From Nostoc linckia z4 (GTDB lineage: Bacteria > Cyanobacteriota > Cyanobacteriia > Cyanobacteriales > Nostocaceae): a DNA stretch of 46,480 nucleotides. Positions 1-6,668 of the stretch are shown here, in pieces. The stretch is from positions 1 to 46,480 of the forward strand of contig NZ_LAHA01000065.1 in assembly GCF_002608075.1 (NCBI RefSeq), given 5' to 3'. The notes below the pieces were generated by a model, which was given only the letters and a program-made list of their open reading frames with translations, was not told where the DNA came from and made no database searches. The number at the start of each line of letters is the position of its first letter. The first letter of the stretch is position 1. Made by a program: the position numbers and the translations under genes.

Positions 1-235
1 TCAAATTTTTAGTCAAGCAAGTTGAATACATCTATTATTTGGGCGATACCGTAAATTGTTCATTCTGAATTTATAATTCAACAGGTTAAAAATCTTCTCA
101 GCAATTGACAATTAAATTTTTCGAGAGTGCCTTCAGGTACAAGCAACGTTTTTAGCTGTTTTTGTTCTCGTAAGACACACGCGAACAAATTATGATTTAT
201 TCCACTATCTATTTTCCCTTAACCGAGCAGTATTG
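1..235 (-). mobile_element. End of an insertion sequence (left copy), partial
   Basis: The last 19 bases (217-235) are the exact inverse of 46247-46265 at the other end of the window, so both are ends of the same kind of IS. A second shared module lies inside each end: TTGTTCTC (162-169) facing GCGAACAA (181-188) here, and TTGTTCGC facing GCGAACAA at 46293-46319. The IS body lies to the left, beyond the window. On the minus strand an ATG at 31 opens a frame to the window edge (MYSTCLTKNL), possibly the transposase start; this is weak. The IS family is not recognised. Confidence 0.7.
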
Positions 236-580
236 GGACAAGAACCCGATCTGAAATATTTCGAGTCCGGTGCAGTTAAGGCTTCAATCTCTATTGCAGT
301 AAGACCGCCCTACAGAAGTGAACAAGCCCTTTGGTTTGATTTAGTCGCTTGGGGAAATCAAGCAGAAGTGATTGGAAATTACGTTCGTAAAGGAACTCAG
401 ATTGCAATTACTGGTGAGTTTGGATTCGACCGTTGGGCTGATAAAAATTCTGGCACTATGCGGCAAAAACCTGTAATCACAATCAACGCCATCGAATTAT
501 TAGGTTCACCCCGTAAGGAAGAATCTATATCTACTTCTGTACCAAACGAAACACAGGCTGTAGCTAACGCAAATTTCTAG
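233..580 (+). pseudogene. ssb: Single-stranded DNA-binding protein, 5' end cut off by the IS
   Basis: This is an OB-fold SSB of the short cyanobacterial type. GQEPDLKYFESGAVKAS matches the usual GxxPDxKYFESG strand, followed by WFDLVAWGNQAEVIGNYVRKG and ITGEFGFDRW. Normal family members carry about ten residues (first beta strand, usually ending LVGRV) before GQ. Those are missing, because the reading frame runs into the IS end at 235. The only start nearby is a TTG at 233-235 that belongs to the IS inverted repeat, with no clear ribosome binding site. The C-terminus (NETQAVANANF) lacks the acidic DxDxxPF tip used to recruit partner proteins. It is probably a truncated remnant; translation from the TTG cannot be excluded. 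Confidence 0.75.
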
Positions 581-653
581 AAAATTACAAATCGCCTATG
601 CAGTATAAATCATAGGCGATCAACCATCTAATCAATCTACAAACCAAACGACC

Positions 654-1073
654 ATGATTCATAATACTGCAACTATTAATCTTAAATCAGTGAACACAAC
701 CCACGACAAAGAAGGTTCCTTGATTGCTTTTGGGATTGCTGAATTCTACTATCGTTCCAAGGAAGGAGTCGTTACTGACGAGATACCATTCCGTTCCAAG
801 GGCGCACCTGCTGTCGTCATCAACGAACAGGGGGAAGGCGTACATGGTACAGCAGAAGGATATCTTGATTTAGTGGTAGATAACAGGGGTGAGTACAAAG
901 AAAAGATTGCCACATTCGTAATTAGAAACTTTATCTCAGCACAACCTATTAACGAACTTACCCAAGTTAGCAAAAACTCTCACTCGCCTGAAACTCCGGA
1001 TTTTGCTAAGGAACTACTCGAAGATAACGTTACTTCGACAAATGAAGACCTAGATGAAGAACCTCCATTTTAG
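654..1073 (+). CDS. SSB-like protein with acidic C-terminal tip
   Basis: A 139-residue protein starting at ATG 654, 73 bp after the ssb remnant and in the same direction. The N-terminal ~95 residues are beta-rich with the length of an OB fold (ATINLKSV..., EIPFRSKGAPAVV, GYLDLVVDNRGEYKEKIATFVI). A loose linker ends in DLDEEPPF, almost the canonical SSB tip (acidic residues then PF) that binds DNA-repair and replication partners. The body diverges from ordinary SSBs, so I call it SSB-like from the tip, the size and the neighbouring ssb. It probably coats single-stranded DNA during plasmid replication. The partner gene lacks such a tail, so the two could have worked as a pair. Confidence 0.6.
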   Translation: MIHNTATINLKSVNTTHDKEGSLIAFGIAEFYYRSKEGVVTDEIPFRSKGAPAVVINEQGEGVHGTAEGYLDLVVDNRGEYKEKIATFVIRNFISAQPINELTQVSKNSHSPETPDFAKELLEDNVTSTNEDLDEEPPF

Positions 1074-1211
1074 AAGCAATTAACTGAATAATGCTAGTCC
1101 AGACAGGTTTACTTGTTTGAACTAGCGTTATTTTTTTTCAAAAATCTAAAATAAAAATCCACTGTTTGGTAGAATCGCTGACATAAATTCAAAAAATCGC
1201 TTCAGCAACAT

Positions 1212-2006
1212 ATGTTATCAACCAAAATAATCGCAACTTTCAATCAGTCAGGCGGTGCAGCTAAGACAACTATTACACACAATCTTGGATACCACCTTGC
1301 TAAAAAACACCGTGTACTGCTTGTGGATATGGACCCACAAGCATCACTAACAGCTTTTATGGGATTAGGAGAAGTCAAGCTGCAAACTGAACAAACTATC
1401 TATGGTGCGATCGCTGAAGAAACTCCCCTGTATATATGGGAAAAACCTATTCACGGGATGCACATTGTACCAACAAATATCCAATTGGCAGGTACGGAGC
1501 AAAAAATTTTTCATGACTTGACCATCGACAACCGCCAACGGCTCAAGTTTGTGCTATCAAATGTACTTGACCAGTATGATTATATTTTGATTGATTGCCC
1601 GCCTTCTCTAGGAATCCTAAGCATTATGAGCTTAGTAGCTGCTTCACACGTTATTATTCCTGTTGAAACGCAATATAAGTGCTATCTTGGCACCAACCAA
1701 CTGCTAGAAACAATTGCCCGGCTCAAAAAAGGAGGACACCAGAAATTACAAATTGCCTGTATAATTCCAACCAAATACGATAATCGTAATCTTCAAGACA
1801 CAGGAATACTGGAAGAAATTAAACAACAGGTTGAAGGACGGATACACGTTACTGCCCCCATTCCTAAATCAACAGCTTTTCCTGATGCAACCCAAGCACA
1901 TCTACCACTTGCACTCCACAAGAAAAACCACCCCGCAGTTAGCATACTCGAAGAAATTACAAAATATATTACTCAACTGTCAGTAACTCAGGGACAAAGC
2001 CACTGA
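1212..2006 (+). CDS. parA: ParA-type plasmid partition ATPase
   Basis: A 264-residue MinD/ParA-superfamily ATPase. The P-loop at 13-20 reads SGGAAKTT: the catalytic lysine K18 is present, but the first 'signature' lysine of the deviant Walker A motif (KGGxxKT) is replaced by serine. Walker A' is VDMDPQASL (39-46) and Walker B is LIDCPP (D128). Late ParA features are present (VETQYKCYLG, then IIPTKYDNRN). ParA binds DNA non-specifically and moves ParB-bound plasmid copies apart on ATP hydrolysis. parB follows at 3582; the IscB element now separates the two genes. The start is the ATG at 1212. Confidence 0.9.
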   Translation: MLSTKIIATFNQSGGAAKTTITHNLGYHLAKKHRVLLVDMDPQASLTAFMGLGEVKLQTEQTIYGAIAEETPLYIWEKPIHGMHIVPTNIQLAGTEQKIFHDLTIDNRQRLKFVLSNVLDQYDYILIDCPPSLGILSIMSLVAASHVIIPVETQYKCYLGTNQLLETIARLKKGGHQKLQIACIIPTKYDNRNLQDTGILEEIKQQVEGRIHVTAPIPKSTAFPDATQAHLPLALHKKNHPAVSILEEITKYITQLSVTQGQSH

Positions 2007-2009
2007 GCT

Positions 2010-2213
2010 TGTAAAAGAAATCAAGCAAGCTGTACTGACCAGTCTAAGTCTTAGCTGACTACGTTTTTTGAGTCACGATACCAGAGAATGCGAAGCTAGT
2101 TTTCTGCTCTATCATTTGCAATTAAACAGTTTTAAAGTCACTGAAACAGTGTTGCAAATCTAAAAAGCTCTTAAAACATTGACGAAGCTAACATTACCCG
2201 AAAGGAGGGACTA
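2010..2213 (+). ncRNA. Probable IscB omega-RNA (HEARO-type) and element left end
   Basis: About 200 bp of non-coding DNA immediately upstream of iscB, where IscB elements encode the omega-RNA that guides the nuclease. It contains hairpins, including CACTG-AAA-CAGTG around 2139-2151. It ends in a CCCGAAAGGAGGG stretch (2199-2211) that runs directly into the iscB ATG and doubles as its ribosome binding site, as expected for this RNA class. A GCTTG/CAAGC hairpin at 2007-2026, just after the parA stop, may mark the element edge or a terminator. The identity is inferred from position and general structure; the guide segment was not delimited. Confidence 0.5.
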
Positions 2214-3497
2214 ATGTCCAAAGTATTTGTTTTAGATACCGAAAAAAGACCCTTAGACCCAATTCATCCAGCGCAAGCTAGACAGTTATTACGAAACAAA
2301 AAAGCAGCAGTATTTCGGCGTTTTCCTTTCACAATTATTCTGAAAGAATCTAGAGCAGATGCATCTGTATCTGACTTGAGAATTAAGCTAGACTCTGGAG
2401 CTAAAATAACGGGAATAGCATTAGTCAATGATTCCACAGGTGAAGTAGTTTTTGCTGCTGAATTAAAGCATAGAGGCTTCGCTATCAGAGATGCTTTGAT
2501 TTCTAGAAGGCAACTAAGACGTAGTAGGAGGAATCGCAAAACACGATACAGAAAACCCAGATTTCTCAACAGAACTAGACCAGAAGGATGGTTAGCTCCT
2601 AGCCTTATGAGTCGGGTTCACAATGTAGAAACATGGGTAAACAGATTACGCAAATTCGCACCAATCACAGCGATTAGTACCGAATTAGTCAAGTTTGATA
2701 TGCAATTAATGCGTAATCCTGAAATCGAAGGTAAGGAATATCAACAAGGTACGTTAGCTGGATATGAAACCAGAGAATTTCTTCTAGAAAAATGGAACAG
2801 ACAATGCGCCTATTGTGGTATCAAAAATATACCTTTACAGATTGAACACATTCACCCACGCTCAAAGGGAGGTTCTAATTCAATCACTAACCTTACTTTG
2901 AGTTGCGAAAAATGTAACGTCAAAAAAGGGACTAAAGATATTAAAGACTTTCTCAAAAAAGATCCCACTAGATTACAGAAAATTTTGGCACAAGCCAAGA
3001 AACCATTAGCTGATGCAGCAGCAGTCAATGCCACTAGATACAAACTTCTAGAGGTTTTAAAATCAACTGACTTACCCGTTGAGTGTGGTTCTGGTGGATT
3101 AACGAAGTTCAATAGAACTAATCAACAATTACAAAAAACTCATTGGTTAGACGCTGCTTGTGTTGGTCAATCAACTCCAATATTAATTATCAAAGGTATC
3201 AAACCGTTGTTAATTACCGCTAATGGACACGGAACAAGGCAGATGTGTAGAACTGACAAATTTGGATTTCCTAATAGATATGTTCCCAAACTGAAATTTA
3301 TCAAAGGTTTTCAGACAGGTGATATTGTTAAAGCTGTTGTCACCAATGGAAAAAAAATTGGTGAATACATTGGACGTGTAGCTGTACGTTCTACAGGTAG
3401 CTTTAATATCTCTGCTCAGAGAGGATTGATTCAAGGAATAAACTATAAGTTCTGTAAATCAATTCACAAAAAAGATGGTTACAGTTATTCAAGTTAA
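2214..3497 (+). CDS. iscB: IscB RNA-guided endonuclease (RuvC + HNH)
   Basis: A 427-residue IscB, the IS200/IS605-associated relative and likely ancestor of Cas9. Domains in order: N-terminal PLMP domain (from PLDPIHPAQARQLL); RuvC-I with KLDSGAKITGIAL (Asp60); arginine-rich bridge helix (98-118); RuvC-II ISTELVKFD (Glu157); HNH at about 198-245 with CAYCG, IEHIHPRSKGG (His212) and zinc-pair CEKC; RuvC-III HWLDAAC (His310, Asp313); and a C-terminal DNA-recognition part. All catalytic residues are present, so it should be able to cut both strands of DNA matched by its omega-RNA. There is no transposase tnpA beside it, so movement would need one in trans. It lies between parA and parB in the same direction. 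Confidence 0.92.
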   Translation: MSKVFVLDTEKRPLDPIHPAQARQLLRNKKAAVFRRFPFTIILKESRADASVSDLRIKLDSGAKITGIALVNDSTGEVVFAAELKHRGFAIRDALISRRQLRRSRRNRKTRYRKPRFLNRTRPEGWLAPSLMSRVHNVETWVNRLRKFAPITAISTELVKFDMQLMRNPEIEGKEYQQGTLAGYETREFLLEKWNRQCAYCGIKNIPLQIEHIHPRSKGGSNSITNLTLSCEKCNVKKGTKDIKDFLKKDPTRLQKILAQAKKPLADAAAVNATRYKLLEVLKSTDLPVECGSGGLTKFNRTNQQLQKTHWLDAACVGQSTPILIIKGIKPLLITANGHGTRQMCRTDKFGFPNRYVPKLKFIKGFQTGDIVKAVVTNGKKIGEYIGRVAVRSTGSFNISAQRGLIQGINYKFCKSIHKKDGYSYSS

Positions 3498-3536
3498 AAA
3501 GACCTCAGCGAATAAATTCGCTCCCGTCGCTTCCCT

Positions 3537-3557
3537 CTCAGGGCTAAAGCCTCTGAG
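3537..3557 (+). repeat. Right-end hairpin of the IscB element
   Basis: CTCAG-GGC-TAAA-GCC-T-CTGAG forms a stem with one bulged T, 40 bp after the iscB stop. Subterminal hairpins like this are what IS200/IS605 TnpA recognises at an element's right end. It ends 24 bp before the parB start, so the element edge must lie between 3558 and the parB ribosome binding site (GAGG, 3571-3574). Confidence 0.55.
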
Positions 3558-3581
3558 TTTCCCGCTTACCGAGGATTTTGT

Positions 3582-4568
3582 ATGAGCCAAAAACGCGAAC
3601 TAGAAAAACTTACTGGACTTGATAATTTATTTGGAGATGAAGAAGAACAATCTTTATCTGATTCCACTTTACCTTTATCTCAAATTATCCTTCCGCCAAG
3701 TCAGCCCCGTCGCTATTTTGACCCCATAAAACTCAAATCACTCGCTGACAGCATCAAGGAAGTGGGGTTACTAGAACCCATTGTCGTTAGAAAGCTTCAG
3801 GAAGACAAGTACGAGCTAGTAGCTGGTGAACGCCGTCTCAAAGCTTGTGAAATTGTAAAACTTGAGGAAATACCCGTAGTCATTATTGAGTGCGACGAGA
3901 AAAAAGCTCGTAAACTACGCTTGGTTGAAAACCTCCAAAGGGAAGACCTCAACGCTTACGAGGAAACTATCGGAATTCTCGAATTACTAGCCGAAGAACT
4001 CGATGTTGACCAAGAGACAGTGGTCAAACTGCTCTATGACATGAATAACGAAAGCAAAGGTAATTCTAACCATAACGTTATGGTTAGTGATGAAGGACGA
4101 ATCATACAAGATGTATTCTCGAAGTTAGGAAAAATTACTTGGCAGTCATTTGTAGCCAATCGTCTTCCTTTACTCAAACTCCATTTAGATATCCAAACTG
4201 CACTGCAAAAAGGCGAAATTGAATATACAAAAGCTAAGGAAATCAACCGGATAAAAAATGATGATGAAAGACAGAAAGTCTTAAATAAAGCGATCGCAGA
4301 AAGTTTATCACTATCTGAAATTAGGATTCTAGTAGGAAATATTCTTCAGCAACAGTCAGAAAGTAAGCCATCATCTCATAACCAAGAGCAAAAAGAAAAA
4401 GTTGACAAAATATACAAAGCACTTAGAAAAAGTAAAATTTGGAATGATGAGAAAAAGCTAAAAAAAATTAATAAGCTTTTTGCTCAAATTGAAGCACTTC
4501 TAGAAGAAGAAAACAAAGATGATATTTCTTTACAGTCAGGTAGTCTAGTCTCGGAGAACTCTTTGTAA
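3582..4568 (+). CDS. parB: ParB-type partition protein
   Basis: A 328-residue ParB/Spo0J family protein. The ParB/sulfiredoxin CTP-binding domain spans about 30-125 and includes PSQPRRYFD, the GERR box (82-85) and ENLQREDLN (116-124). A helix-turn-helix segment follows (about 125-260), then a lysine/glutamate-rich C-terminus (270-320). It binds parS sites, loads as a CTP-dependent clamp and stimulates ParA. It starts with ATG after GAGG. No repeated parS-like sequence was found next to it. The gene is intact although the IscB element inserted just upstream, so it may now be transcribed through the element. Confidence 0.88.
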   Translation: MSQKRELEKLTGLDNLFGDEEEQSLSDSTLPLSQIILPPSQPRRYFDPIKLKSLADSIKEVGLLEPIVVRKLQEDKYELVAGERRLKACEIVKLEEIPVVIIECDEKKARKLRLVENLQREDLNAYEETIGILELLAEELDVDQETVVKLLYDMNNESKGNSNHNVMVSDEGRIIQDVFSKLGKITWQSFVANRLPLLKLHLDIQTALQKGEIEYTKAKEINRIKNDDERQKVLNKAIAESLSLSEIRILVGNILQQQSESKPSSHNQEQKEKVDKIYKALRKSKIWNDEKKLKKINKLFAQIEALLEEENKDDISLQSGSLVSENSL

Positions 4569-4875
4569 AAGGTACTGGATGGCTAGAAGTCAACTCATAA
4601 ATTAAGTCATCATTAGAGAGTATGTTAACTGAGCTATAAGGACTAATATAATCAGAACTGTGAAAATCTCGATTTAATAGTATTTTTGAAAACGGGTGTG
4701 GTCAAAACCAGTTGTTGGCTAGTACTCAACGCTTAACCATTAACTGTCCGCTTGGCATAGATGTATGCCTGGACAACTACCCACTTCTGACTACATCCCT
4801 TACAGTCGTATGAGCATTCATGCTAGTCTATTGCATACTTTTGCTTATTGACTAATAGCTCTAAAGCTTAACTTG
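4569..4875. other. Intergenic region after parB with an inverted repeat
   Basis: No gene is seen in these 307 bp, which separate plus-strand parB from convergent mocA. At 4746-4774 there is an interrupted inverted repeat: GTCC and GGCAT, a six-base loop, then ATGCC and GGAC. Its place suggests a bidirectional terminator or a partition site, but it lacks a T-run and appears once, so neither is established. Confidence 0.35.
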
Positions 4876-5472
4876 TTAACGATGATGCTTGTGAAGTTGT
4901 TCATAATCCTCAAGAGTATCTAGATCAATAACTCCCTCAGCAAAATAAATGCTTGAACAGTTTGAATAATGCTGACGAATGATTTTTCTAGCACCGATAT
5001 CATCCTGGAGAAGAGCTAGTTCTGAAAATAACGTTTTGTGAAATATAGTAGGAACACCAAGGATACCCGCGTATTCCGAAGCAACTATCATCGAATTTGT
5101 AGCTTGATATCTTGTAACAAGTTGATTAATCAGGTCGGAGGAAACAAACGGTTGATCGCATAACATCAGTACGATCGCTTCAATATCAGATGCGATTGCC
5201 CCAATAGCATTTAGTCCACATCGAATGGAACTGGCCATACCAGTTGACCATTTTTGATTATAAACAATGTGGATATCTAAATTTCTCAGATGCGGCTCAA
5301 TAGTTTCGACGTAAGCACCCAACACAACAACAACTGGCCGACACTGAGAATTAATCGCCGCCTCCGTGATATGTCGAATTAGTGATTTACCTTGGTAAGC
5401 TAGGATCTGTTTAGGCTGACCAAGCCTTGTGGAAGCGCCTGCTGCCAAAATTATAATGCCAATGTTAGACAT
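4876..5472 (-). CDS. mocA: MocA-type molybdenum cofactor cytidylyltransferase
   Basis: A 198-residue nucleotidyltransferase of the MobA-like family. The N-terminal nucleotide-binding loop is LAAGASTRLGQPKQ (9-22), and the metal-binding CDQP lies at 105-108. MocA joins CTP to molybdopterin to make the cytosine dinucleotide form of the cofactor used by xanthine dehydrogenase-family enzymes of the Pao type. It is the last gene of the xdhC/paoCBA group and overlaps the 3' end of xdhC by 22 bp, which suggests coupled translation. Its size and motifs are normal. Confidence 0.85.
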   Translation of the reverse strand: MSNIGIIILAAGASTRLGQPKQILAYQGKSLIRHITEAAINSQCRPVVVVLGAYVETIEPHLRNLDIHIVYNQKWSTGMASSIRCGLNAIGAIASDIEAIVLMLCDQPFVSSDLINQLVTRYQATNSMIVASEYAGILGVPTIFHKTLFSELALLQDDIGARKIIRQHYSNCSSIYFAEGVIDLDTLEDYEQLHKHHR

Positions 5473-6626
5473 GGTTGCTCTAAGAGAGAATGGATCGAGC
5501 CTGGGCGATCGCGCAAGAAACTACCCCTACGTCCGCCAATTACAGCTTGAATTTCTGCCACGATGGACAGGGCGATTTCTTGGGGTGTTTCCGCAGCAAT
5601 GTCTAGTCCTACAGGGTTATAAATTCGTTGTTCTTGTGCAGATCTGGTAATGATATTTTCTTCAGACAGATCATCCCACAATTTTTGCATCCGGCGTTTT
5701 GGGCCTAACACTCCCAGGTAACGCACCTGGGACGGAATCAGAGTCTTGAGAAATGCTAGGTCGCTTAGATAGCGGTGTGTCATAACAACTGCTACAGTTT
5801 GCGGTGTCAGCAAATGTTTGTATGAGTGGGAATCATTGAGTTCGCACCAGAGAATTTGGTCAACTTGAGGAAAGCGATCGCCCCTCAAATACCCTGGTCG
5901 ATCGTCAATTACGGTAACGTGCCAACCCAGATATTTCGCCAAATGCACCACGGGAATCGTATCATATCCAGAACCAAATACGAGCAGTGGTACTAATGGA
6001 TGAATTACTTCAATCAACACATCAGTGCGTCCTTGAGGTAAAGTATATGACTGTACGCAAGTTTGTTTTTTTCTCAGTGCCTGGTGAGTGTCTATTTCTA
6101 TCTTTTGAGCAATAAAAATATTAGCAACGTGATTGATGACAGTGCCATCCCATTTCAGCATCATTCGAGAACCAACTGTAATATCTGACGCTCCCTCTAT
6201 TTTAAAGACAGTAGCGATCGCTCCCACTTGCCCAGACTGCAAACAATCTTGAATGAAAGACATTTGGCTAGCAGCAGTTTCATCACCTAAAGATTCAATC
6301 AAAACATCGACAACGCCATTACACCCCAACCCAAAGCCAAATACAATGTCTTCATCCGATGTAGTGTCATATCTTACTACTATCGGTTCACCACCGCCAA
6401 ACATCAGCGATTGCGCCCGTTCAAAAACATCACCTTCCAAACAGCCACCGCTAATCGCACTAATCATTTGTCCATCTTCAACCAGTAACATCCTCGCCCC
6501 TGGTCGGCGATAAACCGAGCCACTTGTTTGTACTACCGTTGCTAAAGCACTACGCTGTGCTGACTTTTGGCTATGTACAAATGCTTGCAGGATATGCTGT
6601 AACTCGTTCATATAGTTATTGCTCAC
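5451..6626 (-). CDS. xdhC: XdhC/CoxI-family molybdenum cofactor insertion factor
   Basis: A 391-residue protein. The N-terminal XdhC/CoxI domain has GSVYRRPGARML (36-47) and SGGCLEGD (59-66). The C-terminal Rossmann-like domain has FGSGYD (217-222) and IDDRPG (240-245). XdhC proteins bind the molybdenum cofactor, aid its sulfuration and deliver it to the apo-oxidoreductase. The neighbours are the matching enzyme subunit paoC upstream and the cytidylyltransferase mocA downstream. Base composition is ordinary for the window, in contrast to the GC-rich paoC next door. Confidence 0.85.
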   Translation of the reverse strand: MSNNYMNELQHILQAFVHSQKSAQRSALATVVQTSGSVYRRPGARMLLVEDGQMISAISGGCLEGDVFERAQSLMFGGGEPIVVRYDTTSDEDIVFGFGLGCNGVVDVLIESLGDETAASQMSFIQDCLQSGQVGAIATVFKIEGASDITVGSRMMLKWDGTVINHVANIFIAQKIEIDTHQALRKKQTCVQSYTLPQGRTDVLIEVIHPLVPLLVFGSGYDTIPVVHLAKYLGWHVTVIDDRPGYLRGDRFPQVDQILWCELNDSHSYKHLLTPQTVAVVMTHRYLSDLAFLKTLIPSQVRYLGVLGPKRRMQKLWDDLSEENIITRSAQEQRIYNPVGLDIAAETPQEIALSIVAEIQAVIGGRRGSFLRDRPGSIHSLLEQPCLTLAL

Positions 6627-6668
6627 TTACGGAACTATGTAATGGCGCTAAATTTGCGGCAGCAAATT

